64,000 nucleotides of DNA from UBA3951 sp050952125 (GTDB taxonomy: Bacteria; Bacillota; Sulfobacillia; Fermentithermobacillales; Fermentithermobacillaceae), in contig JBMNKK010000003.1 of assembly GCA_050952125.1 (NCBI GenBank), positions 744,001 through 808,000 on the forward strand. Reading direction: 5' to 3'. The position numbers and the translations under genes were made by a program. Shown here piece by piece: positions 9,378 through 19,322 of the stretch; position 1 is the first letter of the stretch, and the number at the start of each line of letters is the position of its first letter. The notes beneath the pieces were generated by a model. It did not search any database. It saw nothing but the letters and a program-made list of their open reading frames with translations, and was not told the DNA's origin.

Positions 9378-9692
9378 GTGGGCCCAAGGTACACGGCAAT
9401 AGCGTCGTTCGTCCGCCAAGGTCCTGCCTTACTGCGGATTAACCTGGGAGAAGGCGTCGAGGCCAGATTCGTCGTCGGTTCGGTTTCTCCGCCTGCTGCC
9501 GCGCCGCCTGAGGAGCCCTTCTCCAGTTTCACTCTGGCCGGCCCCTGCGGGAACACTTTGTTCCTGGACGAGGACCAGATAGCCCATGTTCAGCCCGAGG
9601 GCCCCCAAGACGGGACTCAGCTCTTCATCACTCTGGACAACGGAACGTCGCTGGAACTGACTCGTCCTCCGGGAGGTTCCCTACGCTTTTGA
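9378..9692 (+). CDS. Small unknown protein, convergent with and overlapping addA
   Basis: A 104-aa reading frame I do not recognise. It starts at a GTG with GAGGAGGT nine bases upstream, the main reason to accept it. The protein alternates hydrophobic and polar residues as in a small beta-rich fold (TLFLDEDQIAHVQPEG, then TQLFITLDNGTSLEL) with a Pro/Ala-rich loop around residues 37-47 and no membrane segment. Its last 65 bases overlap the 3' end of addA on the opposite strand. It could be transcribed from the gap shared with the GTPase operon. A chance frame opposite addA is unlikely because most of it lies outside that gene. Confidence 0.6.
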   Translation: MGPRYTAIASFVRQGPALLRINLGEGVEARFVVGSVSPPAAAPPEEPFSSFTLAGPCGNTLFLDEDQIAHVQPEGPQDGTQLFITLDNGTSLELTRPPGGSLRF

Positions 9693-12600
9693 GAATCCCC
9701 CTTGAGGAGAGATATCCCTTCCAATCTACTTCCGCTTCCTTGCCAACATCGAGGAAGGCGATGGATGCTTTCTTGACCGGTTTGCCGAATATGCGGGAAG
9801 CCGCCATCGCGTACAAAGCCACCTGAGGCGTGTAGGCGATGACGCGAGGAGAAATGTCGCCGTGGCCGGTCTTGTAGTCGATGACGGCCAGCCCCTCACG
9901 ATCTTCAAGCAGCACGTCTATAACTCCCTGAACGATGACCGTATCCGGCGATACGCCTGCGCCGCCCGAACCTTCCGCACCGAGAGCAGCCGCAGCCTCA
10001 CCTAGGCGGCCCACAAACAACGATGCAGGGACCTTCATCGTAAACGGCAGCTCCCGGTAGACGCGGCCCGGGCATTCCCGCATCGAGATGCCTGCCCGAG
10101 AGTTGAAGAACCCGGCAACCAGGGCCACGTCTTCATCGCTGACCCCCGGCCCCGGTATGAGGCCGGCCTGCCGCAGCCTCTCGGCCTCAAGAGCGACAGA
10201 TTCCGCACTGTGCGCCTGCGCAAGGTCTATGCGGGACAGCAAGGCGTGAACGGCAATACCCCTTTCAACTGCAGACGAGTAAGCTTTTCTCTGTTCCATG
10301 CCTAGGCGGCGCGTAGGGCGCGGCAGGAAACGCCAGCTTTCTTCGTCATCGCCGTCCAAACGGCGCTTCAGCTCGCCCACGGACATCTTGGCCTGCATGG
10401 TTGTGTAGACCGATAAGGGGTAGCGCCATTCCAGCCGGCGCTTGACCTCTTCGTAGACAGCGGGATCGGAAGGCGGCGGTGGCAAGAGCGCGGAAATGTC
10501 GCGCCAGTCAAGCTCTGCATCCGCCGTTTTTCTCTTGGCGTGAAGAGGAATCGGGTTTCCTCCGGGAGTCTCCCACACCTTCAGTCTGAAAAGCGGCTCG
10601 CCGCCGGCTCCCTCCGAGAGGGGCACTGCCACCGGACAGACCCAGTCCAGGTAGGTCTCAGCGTTGGCAGCGTCGGGGCGCCGCCACCTCCACATCCTTT
10701 TCTCGAGGCCTCTCACCGAGCCTACTATGCAGAGCTTTTCCTTTGCCCTGGTAAGAGCCACGTAAAGGACGCGCATCTCTTCGGCAAGATTGTCTCTGGA
10801 AATCCTAGACGCGATCGCCTGGTGCAGAGCCGTTGGATACTTCACCCTGTTTTCGAGATCCACATAGACGGCTCCCACTCCAAGGTCTCTGTGAAGGAGG
10901 ATGTCCTGGCGCACATCATCCTTGTTGAACCTCTTCCCCAAATCGATAACGAACACCACGGGGAACTCCAGGCCCTTGGCCTTGTGGATAGAGAGCAGCC
11001 TTACGACATCCTCTTGCTCTCCCAGCGCCCTTGCGGTACCGAGGTCGCCTTCTGACTCTTGCAGTTTTTCGATGAACCGGAGGAAGCGGATGAGCCCGTG
11101 CCTTCCGAAAGAGTCGAACTCCCTTGCCCGGTCACACAGGGCAGTTAGGTTGGCCTGCCGCTGAGCGCCGCCCGGAAGCCCGCCGACATAATCGTGATAG
11201 CCCGTCTCGGTCAGGATGTTCCAAAGCACTTCGGCCAAGGGGCTCTTCCTCGCCATGGTTCTCCATCTATCAAGGTCTCTTAAGAAGCGGTTCAGCACTT
11301 CCCTCAGCCGGTCCGCCGGTGGCGCCAAGGCGCCGAGGGATTCAAAGGAGGCGTGGGCAACGGCCTTCACCGCGTCGTAGAACGTACCTTTCTTAGCGTA
11401 AGCCCTTATCACCGAGAGGTCCTTTGGTTCGAGACCCACTATGGGAGACCTGAGAACGGCCGCCAAAGGAATGTCTTGAATGGGATTATCGATTACGGAC
11501 AAGAGAGCCAGAGCCACTTCGACCTCACGGGCTCTGAAGTACCCTGCCCCTGTGTCGGCATAGCAGGGGATGTCGCACTGCGCCAGCACCTCGAGCACGG
11601 CATTGGCTCTACCCTTGGTGGATCTCATCAAGATGGCGATATCCCTGTAGGAACATGGCCTGGAACGCTTCGCTTTCGGGTCCCAGACCATGAGCGGCCG
11701 CTGCCCTCCAACCAGTTCCTGAATACGCGATGCCACCACCAGGGCCTCTTTCTCAAGCGCCTCATACTCTTCCACTTCGTCCGCCTGCGCCTCCGCATCG
11801 CCCGCCGTATCGGCGTCCACCGCTGCCGCGTCGACCTCGCCGGAAAGGCTTTCGGCTGAGCCGGGCCCGGCAGGAGGCGCTGAGATACGCTCTACCAGGT
11901 GGACTTCAGTCGCGAACTCGCCGTTGCCTTCTGGGTATGACGCGCCGGCTCGAAGCTCGTGTCCGTCATTGTAGTCAATGTCCGCCACTCTTTCCCTCAT
12001 GATGTTACTGAAAACGGCGTTGACCGCGTCGAGCACCCCTGCCCTGCTCCTGAAGTTGTGGGAAAGGTCGATGCGCCACCCCGGACAAGGGGGGTCGCCT
12101 TCCGAGATATCCGCGGCGTGCCGGTACGACTTAAACTTCTCCAGAAACAGCCTGGGCTCTGCCAACCGGAACCGGTATATGCTCTGCTTCAAATCGCCTA
12201 CCATGAAGACATTGCCGGCTCCTTCTTCCTGGCTGGATACGAGCGTCAGGATGCGCTCTTGAAGCGGGTTGGTATCTTGGTACTCGTCGACCAAGATGCA
12301 GTCGAACTCCCGCCTTATGTCGGCGGCGATCCTGCCGCCGTCCTTCTCGAGGATCTCTACGCAGTACCGCTCCAGGTCCGCGAAGTCCACTCCGCCTCTG
12401 TCGCGCTTTTTCGCAGTGTAGCGCTCATCCAAGTCGAGAGCCATATCGCATAGGCCGGAAACCAGAGGGGCGACGCCTTCCAACTCCCTGCGCACTTCGG
12501 CAAGGGGGCGCATAAACGCGTACCGGCTTACCGGGCTGAACGCCTTCTTGGCAAGATCGCGGAGGTCGAAAGCCTCTTCCTTCAGTACGGGATCGCAGTT

Positions 12601-13509
12601 CCTTACTGGACTCAGCCTCTTGTGCCCCATTGAGGCTATCCGCGATGCCGCGGCGGAAAGGAGCGCGTCCAGATTGGCAGCCTCCCCTGAAGCCGCCTTC
12701 TCGGACTCTTCTCTGAGCGCAGCGAGAAGGGTTGCTGCCTCACGGAACATCGACATGTCGTCACGGATCGCGGGGAGGTAACCCTGAGGGCCGTTGTCCT
12801 TGAGGCAGACCTGTTCCGCCTCTGCGGCCAGTTCCAGAGCCCGTTCAACATCAGATTGAGCCGATGCGACAAGGCACGTCAGCCATGCCATATCCGCTCC
12901 CCTGGCCTTACTTCCGGCGTTACGGAGGAACTCTTCGGTTGACGGCTGGGTCCGGGCAAAGTCGTGGAGCCTGAGAAGCGCCGACTGCAGGCCTTCGTCT
13001 ATGCCCTTTCCGCCGTAGCGTTCAACGAGTGCGCGGAAGACCTCTCCGCGAGAAGTCTCATCATCATAAAGGTCTTCAAACAGCTCCGCCGCCGCGTCCA
13101 GCCTCAAGAGCTCCGCTTCATCGGCGTCCAGTACCCTAAAGGCGGGGTCCAGGTCGACCTTGTAGAAGTACCTTCGAAGAACTCTGAGGCAGAAGGCATG
13201 GATGGTCGAAATCTGAGCCCTATCCAGGAGAGCCAGTTGCCGCCTCATTCCTGGGTTCTTCGATTCGCTCGCGGCCGCTTCCAGCGCAGCCCTCACCCGC
13301 TGTTTCATCTCGGCGGCTGCTTTCTCGGTAAAGGTCACAACCAAGAGGCGCTCCAAGTCGAGGGGGTTGTCGGGAGACGTTACCTGCCTCAAGACCCGCT
13401 CTACCAGGACTGAGGTCTTGCCTGCTCCGGCTGCCGCAGATACCAGGATATTGTTGCCGCGAAGGGAAATCGCCTTCAGCTGGTCACCGGTCCACGTGCC
13501 GTTACCCAC
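9628..13509 (-). CDS. addA: ATP-dependent helicase/nuclease subunit A
   Basis: A 1293-aa UvrD-type helicase with a RecB-type nuclease domain; with AddB it processes double-strand breaks to Chi for RecA loading. Visible motifs: Walker A SAAAGAGKTS (about residues 24-33), CILVDEYQDTNPLQ (motif II), VFMVGDLKQSIYRFR (motif III), LLSIHKAKGLEFPVVF (motif V), YVALTRAKEKL (motif VI), and the C-terminal nuclease VIDYKTGH. The GTG at 13509 has GGAGGTGA five bases upstream and overlaps the addB stop by eight bases. An Ala/Asp/Glu-rich insert around residues 550-590 is not part of the family core. Confidence 0.95.
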   Translation of the reverse strand: MGNGTWTGDQLKAISLRGNNILVSAAAGAGKTSVLVERVLRQVTSPDNPLDLERLLVVTFTEKAAAEMKQRVRAALEAAASESKNPGMRRQLALLDRAQISTIHAFCLRVLRRYFYKVDLDPAFRVLDADEAELLRLDAAAELFEDLYDDETSRGEVFRALVERYGGKGIDEGLQSALLRLHDFARTQPSTEEFLRNAGSKARGADMAWLTCLVASAQSDVERALELAAEAEQVCLKDNGPQGYLPAIRDDMSMFREAATLLAALREESEKAASGEAANLDALLSAAASRIASMGHKRLSPVRNCDPVLKEEAFDLRDLAKKAFSPVSRYAFMRPLAEVRRELEGVAPLVSGLCDMALDLDERYTAKKRDRGGVDFADLERYCVEILEKDGGRIAADIRREFDCILVDEYQDTNPLQERILTLVSSQEEGAGNVFMVGDLKQSIYRFRLAEPRLFLEKFKSYRHAADISEGDPPCPGWRIDLSHNFRSRAGVLDAVNAVFSNIMRERVADIDYNDGHELRAGASYPEGNGEFATEVHLVERISAPPAGPGSAESLSGEVDAAAVDADTAGDAEAQADEVEEYEALEKEALVVASRIQELVGGQRPLMVWDPKAKRSRPCSYRDIAILMRSTKGRANAVLEVLAQCDIPCYADTGAGYFRAREVEVALALLSVIDNPIQDIPLAAVLRSPIVGLEPKDLSVIRAYAKKGTFYDAVKAVAHASFESLGALAPPADRLREVLNRFLRDLDRWRTMARKSPLAEVLWNILTETGYHDYVGGLPGGAQRQANLTALCDRAREFDSFGRHGLIRFLRFIEKLQESEGDLGTARALGEQEDVVRLLSIHKAKGLEFPVVFVIDLGKRFNKDDVRQDILLHRDLGVGAVYVDLENRVKYPTALHQAIASRISRDNLAEEMRVLYVALTRAKEKLCIVGSVRGLEKRMWRWRRPDAANAETYLDWVCPVAVPLSEGAGGEPLFRLKVWETPGGNPIPLHAKRKTADAELDWRDISALLPPPPSDPAVYEEVKRRLEWRYPLSVYTTMQAKMSVGELKRRLDGDDEESWRFLPRPTRRLGMEQRKAYSSAVERGIAVHALLSRIDLAQAHSAESVALEAERLRQAGLIPGPGVSDEDVALVAGFFNSRAGISMRECPGRVYRELPFTMKVPASLFVGRLGEAAAALGAEGSGGAGVSPDTVIVQGVIDVLLEDREGLAVIDYKTGHGDISPRVIAYTPQVALYAMAASRIFGKPVKKASIAFLDVGKEAEVDWKGYLSSRGILKSVGNLPEDESVPATFRCPE

Positions 13510-16500
13510 GCCTCTCACCTCCTCTGATCTCATCCCAGACACCCGAAGGCGGAGGTTTGATGACGCGGTACCTGTTGCCCATTACCGTGATGTCAAAAGC
13601 GCAGAGGGCACCGTAAGGGCAGTACTGGCACGCTCTTAAGGTCCCGCGCCTGTAAGGAGCGATCTCAATATCGCCGGCAAATATCCTGGAGCACATCTCC
13701 TGCACTTTGCGTTCAACAAATCCGAGAAGGGCCTGCAGGTCTTCTTGCTTCGCGATCGACCTTGAACTGACTCCTTTGGACGTGAACTGCACCGGGATTA
13801 TGTCGGAATATCGAGAGCTGCCGGCATCCATCATCCTCAGGAGGTCCTGGTCATCGACCAGCAGACCTGACATCCGTAGGGACCGAAGCACCTTGTCGGC
13901 CGCCTCTTCGGGCGGCATCGGCCCGGATGCAGTCACAATGGGATCGCGCAGAGTGAAGTAGAGCGCTCCTGCGGGGAGAGGCGAGGAGCCCGCCCCAACC
14001 TCGATAATGCTCTTCTGCACGGATGCGGCTCTCTCAAGGGCGCTCCAATTGCGCAGAGCCACCACCAGGTAGACAAGGAGTTGGAGAGACAGGCCGCTCC
14101 AGACATCCACCAGATCGAGTGACCTGGCTGACGATTTGTAGTCCACGATCCTGAGATAAACATCGTCACCCTTGCGGGCGGCGTCGATGCGGTCGATCTG
14201 CCCGCGGAGCAACACTTCGTCGCGACTTCCAAGCGCTACCCGATACGGAGGTAAGCCCCCCGCCATCCCGAACTGAACCTCGGTTCCTACCGGGCGAAAT
14301 CCTCCGCGCCTCATGTGCGTAACCAAGACAGATGCCGACCGGCTCATGATCCGCTTGAGGGCGGAAGCGAAGTACCTGTACCGGGCAGAACTCATGAACA
14401 ACTCGTTCCTCACTTGAGGCACAAGAGCCTCCGCTATCTCGCCCGTCATCTTGTCGATGTCCGGCTTCTCAAGCGCGCCCCAATCCGGCCGCATGCTCGA
14501 TGCGCGAGATACGAACTCCTTCATGGCGTCGTGAAGGAATGTCCCGGCATCGGCAGGTTCCAGGCGGTAGATATCCCTTTCCCTAAGGCCGAGTCCGTCA
14601 GCCGCGAAGTGATGGAACGGGCAGGCGCCAAAGCGCTCAAGCCTGGATACGCTCGTAAGCAGTATGTTTCCGTATAGGCCCCGGACAAGCGACTTTTCAA
14701 GAGGAGGCACCTTGTTGGTGAACGAAAGGGATCCCAGAATCGGCCGCGATTCGCCGATTCTGTCCGGAGCGAGCAGCCAACGGTATGCCTCGATCCATGC
14801 CGTGCCGGGGTTAATACCGTGCTTCACCAAGGAAAGCCTGCGCACGGCCAGCCCGCGCGCTCGAGCCGGCACCACAAAGTCCAGGTCTTCCAGCCACTTG
14901 CCCGACGGCTCAGCCGGAGCGAGTACTTCGGCACGATCCGGGAATACCCGCTTAACCATATCAATCACGTGCGACGGAGTAAGCGCTTTGCCTTCCTGGT
15001 CTCCCAACGGATAAGAGATGTACAGCCGTTCTCGGGGCCTGGTCAGAGCTATATAGACGAGGTACTGCTCGTGAAACTGCCGGAGGCGCGAGTCGGGCTC
15101 AAGCTGAATGCCGCGCTCCGCGAGATACGCCCGCTCGGAGTCTGTGAAAACGGTATCTTCAGATTGCCGCCTCGGGAACACTCCCAGGATCGCGCCTATC
15201 AGGAATGTGACTCTGCAATCGGGCTGCCTCGACCTGTCCAGCGCGCCTATCAGGACTTGATCGAGAGACGGCGGGATGGCTCCCAGGCGGATATCCTCCA
15301 AACCCGCACTCACCAGCATTGAGTAGGTCTTCAGATCTGCCTCGGTGTCGCCCAGTATCTCATCCGCCTGTTCGAGGATCTCCATGACCTTGTCCCACGC
15401 GCCCGCGTGGTCGCGCGCCTCGCTGAGGTCGCCCGCGGATTCGGCAAGAGACTGCCAGCGTTCCAGAGTCTTCGGCACACCCAGATCTATAAGGAGATCG
15501 TAAATCGCCCTCGATATTTCCTCGGCCGTGGTGTTGCCGGGGGCGCTCTTGAGCCTGCAGTAGAACTTCTCCAGGTGAGGTATGCACTCTCTTCGTATGG
15601 CGTCGGCAACTCTGGCATCTTCCTCGGCTTCGGCAGCCTTCTCGTCGCTGACTAAGGACCTCCGGACATACTGCCAAGGCTCGGGCGATATCCACCTCTC
15701 ACCATGGATACCGTGGGAGAGCACGTAGTTCTCCAGCCGGTCCACCATCTCACGCCCAATGGGAACTAGGTCGGTCTTGAGGTATCTGAAGACGCTGTCG
15801 GACCCGAGCGAGGTAAGGACTGCATCCAGTGCCGCCCGGATGAGCTCCGCCAACGGGTGATGAGAGAGCGACCGCTTTTGGTCGAGGAAGAACGGTATAC
15901 CGTGGTCTTTGAACACGAGCGAGACAAGGTCGGCGTAGTCCGAGAGGTCGCGCGCCTCAACCGTGATGTCCCTATACCGTAGGCCTTCATCGCGCACCAG
16001 TTTGACTATCTCGCGAGCGACGTACTCAACCTCAGCACGTGGATTCGCGGCCGAGACGACGACAACGCCGGGCTCCTCAGCATCCGCGGGCGATCTGTCG
16101 AGGCTCTCACTATCATCGCTCACGGAGCCCGGATCCACTTCACCTGCGAGGCCCGAATCTTCGCCGCTCAGCCGCGCGGCTCGCTCCAACCTCGCCAAGT
16201 CCGGTGAGGCTGCAAAGCGCGGCAGCGCCTTGCCCTCTCCGAGGTAAATCGTGGGTTCCACGCGAATGCCGGCTTCTCTTGCCTGAAACATCAGATTGTC
16301 GAAGATCTCGCGGGTAGGATGGAAGAGTCGTGACGATGACGCGGGCCGCGACAGCTCGCTCCTGTCCAGGCACAGAGCCACGCTCACCTTGCCTGCTGCC
16401 TCCATGACCGACCTTAACACCTTGTACTCCTTTGGAGTGAACCCGGAGAACCCGTCAACCCACACCTGGGCTCCGCGGACAAGGTGAGATGCAGCCATCT

Positions 16501-17113
16501 TGCCCGCCGCCAGTTCCAGATAATCCTCAGGGTCAAAAAACCTGTCCTTCAAAAACTCCATATAGCTTTCAAAGACCACTTCAAGATCGTGGATCTTCTG
16601 TTCGAGGTAAGGTGAACCGCCGGTACCTGCAGACAAGCGCATGTCGCGCGGCGAAACCTCATAAAGGGACAGTTCCTGAAGGGTCTTGCCCAAGGTCTCC
16701 CTGAAACCGGGGTAGCTCACCATAGGGGCAAACAGCGTCAGGTCTTTCTTGCGCTCCCACAGGGCCGACTGTATCGCCATGCTTCGCCCCACAGGAGTGA
16801 TGAAAGGCAGGCTCACCCCTCCTGCCTCATCCAATACCTTAAGACAGAGCCTCCGGAAGCTCACGACCTGCAGGGCGGCAAACCCGTCCAACCTGGGGTC
16901 GTCAAGGATCTTTCTCTCCATCTGGAATGTGGCCTGGTCAGGCACTATGAGGATGAGCGGGCGCACCGGATCGGCGTCCGAGAAGGCAGGGTCTGTATAG
17001 AGAACAGAAGCGAGCCCTTGCTCCCGCCGAGCCAGAAGCTCTTCCACTATCTCTTTGGCTATGTAACTGGTCTTGCCCGACCCGGCAGGACCGGCGATGA
17101 TCTGCAGTTTCAT
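13502..17113 (-). CDS. addB: ATP-dependent helicase/deoxyribonuclease subunit B
   Basis: A 1203-aa partner of AddA. It has a Walker A (IAGPAGSGKTSYI, residues ~6-18), degenerate helicase motifs, a C-terminal RecB-like nuclease site (VDYKSSARS), and an iron-sulphur cluster built from one cysteine in FGACPFHHF and three in CQYCPYGALC, as in Bacillus AddB. The ATG at 17113 is preferred to a TTG one codon earlier. An acidic Ser/Asp-rich insert around residues 300-345 is unusual. The gene is read just before addA with an eight-base overlap, so the two subunits are made together. Confidence 0.94.
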   Translation of the reverse strand: MKLQIIAGPAGSGKTSYIAKEIVEELLARREQGLASVLYTDPAFSDADPVRPLILIVPDQATFQMERKILDDPRLDGFAALQVVSFRRLCLKVLDEAGGVSLPFITPVGRSMAIQSALWERKKDLTLFAPMVSYPGFRETLGKTLQELSLYEVSPRDMRLSAGTGGSPYLEQKIHDLEVVFESYMEFLKDRFFDPEDYLELAAGKMAASHLVRGAQVWVDGFSGFTPKEYKVLRSVMEAAGKVSVALCLDRSELSRPASSSRLFHPTREIFDNLMFQAREAGIRVEPTIYLGEGKALPRFAASPDLARLERAARLSGEDSGLAGEVDPGSVSDDSESLDRSPADAEEPGVVVVSAANPRAEVEYVAREIVKLVRDEGLRYRDITVEARDLSDYADLVSLVFKDHGIPFFLDQKRSLSHHPLAELIRAALDAVLTSLGSDSVFRYLKTDLVPIGREMVDRLENYVLSHGIHGERWISPEPWQYVRRSLVSDEKAAEAEEDARVADAIRRECIPHLEKFYCRLKSAPGNTTAEEISRAIYDLLIDLGVPKTLERWQSLAESAGDLSEARDHAGAWDKVMEILEQADEILGDTEADLKTYSMLVSAGLEDIRLGAIPPSLDQVLIGALDRSRQPDCRVTFLIGAILGVFPRRQSEDTVFTDSERAYLAERGIQLEPDSRLRQFHEQYLVYIALTRPRERLYISYPLGDQEGKALTPSHVIDMVKRVFPDRAEVLAPAEPSGKWLEDLDFVVPARARGLAVRRLSLVKHGINPGTAWIEAYRWLLAPDRIGESRPILGSLSFTNKVPPLEKSLVRGLYGNILLTSVSRLERFGACPFHHFAADGLGLRERDIYRLEPADAGTFLHDAMKEFVSRASSMRPDWGALEKPDIDKMTGEIAEALVPQVRNELFMSSARYRYFASALKRIMSRSASVLVTHMRRGGFRPVGTEVQFGMAGGLPPYRVALGSRDEVLLRGQIDRIDAARKGDDVYLRIVDYKSSARSLDLVDVWSGLSLQLLVYLVVALRNWSALERAASVQKSIIEVGAGSSPLPAGALYFTLRDPIVTASGPMPPEEAADKVLRSLRMSGLLVDDQDLLRMMDAGSSRYSDIIPVQFTSKGVSSRSIAKQEDLQALLGFVERKVQEMCSRIFAGDIEIAPYRRGTLRACQYCPYGALCAFDITVMGNRYRVIKPPPSGVWDEIRGGERRG

Positions 17114-17201
17114 CAAACCACCCGGTAACCAATTCCACAGGCCGGACGTTTCTTCCTACGAACCAGACGCTACTTACACAGCGAAAACTTATCGCGCCCT
17201 T

Positions 17202-17969
17202 TCAGCCCTGAGCTGAGTTCAACCTCACTATGGCGCCAAGCCCCATCTCAATCAGCTTCTCCTCGGCCGCCACAAAAACCGGGTCCTTTCCGTGATGAGC
17301 TATGTTCAGAGAACCCGACTGAACCTCAACCTTCTTCGTTCTGGGACCATTATCCAGCACAAACGCTGCTCCGCATCTAAAACCGCGGTGCAGCCCCACG
17401 ATGAACTCGGTATCGGCTTCCATCTCGATACACAGTATCCGCCCCTTGCGCAGCAGCTCGTTATGCTCGTCATTGTCCGGGCGGTAGAACCCGTCCACGG
17501 AAGCGCACGGGCCTGTCAGTGCATTCAAACCCATGGAAGCTGCGGAATCGACCAGCGCGCGGGTGACTTCGAAATCTGCAACTGCGGGAAAGGGCTTGGG
17601 AAGGTACTCGTCTCCTGTGCCTCCTCCTCTGTAACACGCGGTAGCGATCACAATGTCGCCCACCCCGGTTCGCTCATCCAATCCCCCGGATGAGCCAAGC
17701 CGGATGAAGGTATCTGCGCCCATATTCCCCAATTCTTCCATTGCTATGGCTACGGCAGGACCGCCCATACCGGTAGAACACACGGTCACCGGAACTCCCT
17801 CATAAGTCCCGGTATAGACGAAGTAGCCTCTGGTATCGGACACCAAGCGCATCCCGTCCAGCCTGTCCGCGATCTTCCTTCCCCGCACATGGTCGCCCGG
17901 GATCAAGCAATACCTGGCAATGTCCTCATCTCTCGCCTTAATGTGGTGCTGAGTGAACTCATCTGCCAT
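17202..17969 (-). CDS. Nucleoside phosphorylase (uridine/purine nucleoside phosphorylase family)
   Basis: A 255-aa member of the PNP/UDP-1 family, which splits a nucleoside with phosphate to base and (deoxy)ribose 1-phosphate. The phosphate-binding CLIPGDHVRG, the RLGSSGGLDERTGVGD loop and the ribose-binding CIEMEADTEF are clear. The loop is closer to uridine phosphorylases than to hexameric DeoD, but base preference cannot be settled by eye. The ATG has AAGGAGG upstream. It follows deoB by 33 bases; phosphopentomutase converts the sugar phosphate released here, so the two form a nucleoside salvage pair. Confidence 0.88.
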   Translation of the reverse strand: MADEFTQHHIKARDEDIARYCLIPGDHVRGRKIADRLDGMRLVSDTRGYFVYTGTYEGVPVTVCSTGMGGPAVAIAMEELGNMGADTFIRLGSSGGLDERTGVGDIVIATACYRGGGTGDEYLPKPFPAVADFEVTRALVDSAASMGLNALTGPCASVDGFYRPDNDEHNELLRKGRILCIEMEADTEFIVGLHRGFRCGAAFVLDNGPRTKKVEVQSGSLNIAHHGKDPVFVAAEEKLIEMGLGAIVRLNSAQG

Positions 17970-18002
17970 CAGGTGCGCCTCCTTCTTATGTCTTATGTCA
18001 AC

Positions 18003-19316
18003 TTAGGGGACCACGCGTTGATTCGTTGCGAAAAAGATCTGTTTCGCAAAGCTCGTCCCCGCGCCGGCGTACTCAACACCCATGAGTTCGGCGCAGGTAG
18101 CTCCAATATCGGCAAGGGTGTCCCGATCCTGCAGCACCACTCCCTGCTTCAGGGCTTTCCCGTGCATAAGTAGCGGAACATACTCTCTGGAGTGGTCGGT
18201 GCTCGGCGTTGTGGGATCGCACCCGTGGTCGGCCGTGATCACCAGGACGTCCCGGTCTTGAAGGAGAGCCAGTATGCTGGGAAGCGCCGTGTCGAACTCC
18301 ACTAGGGCCCTTGCGTATCCCAGCACGTCGTTTCTGTGTCCGTACAGCATATCGAAGTCAACCAGGTTTGCGAAAATGAGGTGAGGACAGGGTTCACCCG
18401 GCAAGGGGGCACTATCGGTGCAGTCGCCCGGCCTGGGGTCTCCTCGCATCTCACGGAGTATCGCCTCTATCGCCTCGGCGTTGCTCGCGGTGTGTACTGA
18501 CCTGTCTATGCCCTGTCCAGCAAAGATGTCGTGAATCTTCCCTATGGCAGTGACGCAGCCGCCTGCTTCCCTCACGTAGTCAAGTAGAGTCGGGGCTAAG
18601 GGTTTGAGTGAGTAGTCTTTTCTGTTGGCCGTCCGCGTGAAGTTCCCCGGCTCACCGGTGAAGGGCCGGGCTATCACCCTCGCGACCAGGTCATCTCCGG
18701 TCAGCATGTCCCTTGCCGTCTGGCACCAATCGTACAGCGTATCGAGAGGGACAATCTCTTCGTGCGCTGCAATCTGAAACACGCTGTCAGCGGAAGTATA
18801 CACAATAGGTTTTCCGGTGCGGATATGCTCCTCGCCGAGTTCCTTAATGATCTCCGTTCCCGAAGCAGGCTTGTTTCCCAAAACCGCACGACCTATTTTC
18901 GCTTCAAACTCACTGATGAGCTTCTCGGGGAACCCTCCGGGATAGGTACGGAAAGGCTTTTCGAGGATGATGCCTGCTATCTCCCAATGCCCTGTGGTGG
19001 TGTCTTTTCCGGGTGACCTGGGAGCCAGGCGTCCGCAAACGCCCGAAGGCATTTTGATGGGGATGCCCGGGAACCCAAACCAGCTGGCTAGTGTATTAAC
19101 CCCCGGCATGCGCCTGTGAGGGCGATTCAACTGAGACCGGGGCTCAGCCAGCCCGACAAGGTTTCCCAGTCCGAGCGCGGCCATATTGGGAAGCCTGAGG
19201 GATCCTACTTCCCGGGCAATATTGCCTAAGGTGTCGGATCCCTCGTCTCCGTACTTATCCGCATCAGGCAGCGCTCCTATTCCGACGCTGTCCAATACAA
19301 TCAGTATAACTCGCAT
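18003..19316 (-). CDS. deoB: Phosphopentomutase
   Basis: Interconverts (deoxy)ribose 1-phosphate and 5-phosphate. The alkaline-phosphatase-superfamily metal sites are seen in ILIVLDSVGIGALPDA (start), GKDTTTGHWE (phosphothreonine loop), FANLVDFDMLYGHR and VITADHGCDPTTPSTDHSRE. At 437 aa it is about 45 residues longer than usual; extra residues include a Pro/Asp-rich loop before PHLIFANL and a C-terminal tail after GTSFAKQI. The ATG follows the rnj stop by only six bases with AGGATAAG between, so it is co-transcribed with RNase J. Confidence 0.95.
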   Translation of the reverse strand: MRVILIVLDSVGIGALPDADKYGDEGSDTLGNIAREVGSLRLPNMAALGLGNLVGLAEPRSQLNRPHRRMPGVNTLASWFGFPGIPIKMPSGVCGRLAPRSPGKDTTTGHWEIAGIILEKPFRTYPGGFPEKLISEFEAKIGRAVLGNKPASGTEIIKELGEEHIRTGKPIVYTSADSVFQIAAHEEIVPLDTLYDWCQTARDMLTGDDLVARVIARPFTGEPGNFTRTANRKDYSLKPLAPTLLDYVREAGGCVTAIGKIHDIFAGQGIDRSVHTASNAEAIEAILREMRGDPRPGDCTDSAPLPGEPCPHLIFANLVDFDMLYGHRNDVLGYARALVEFDTALPSILALLQDRDVLVITADHGCDPTTPSTDHSREYVPLLMHGKALKQGVVLQDRDTLADIGATCAELMGVEYAGAGTSFAKQIFFATNQRVVP

Positions 19317-19322
19317 CTTATC

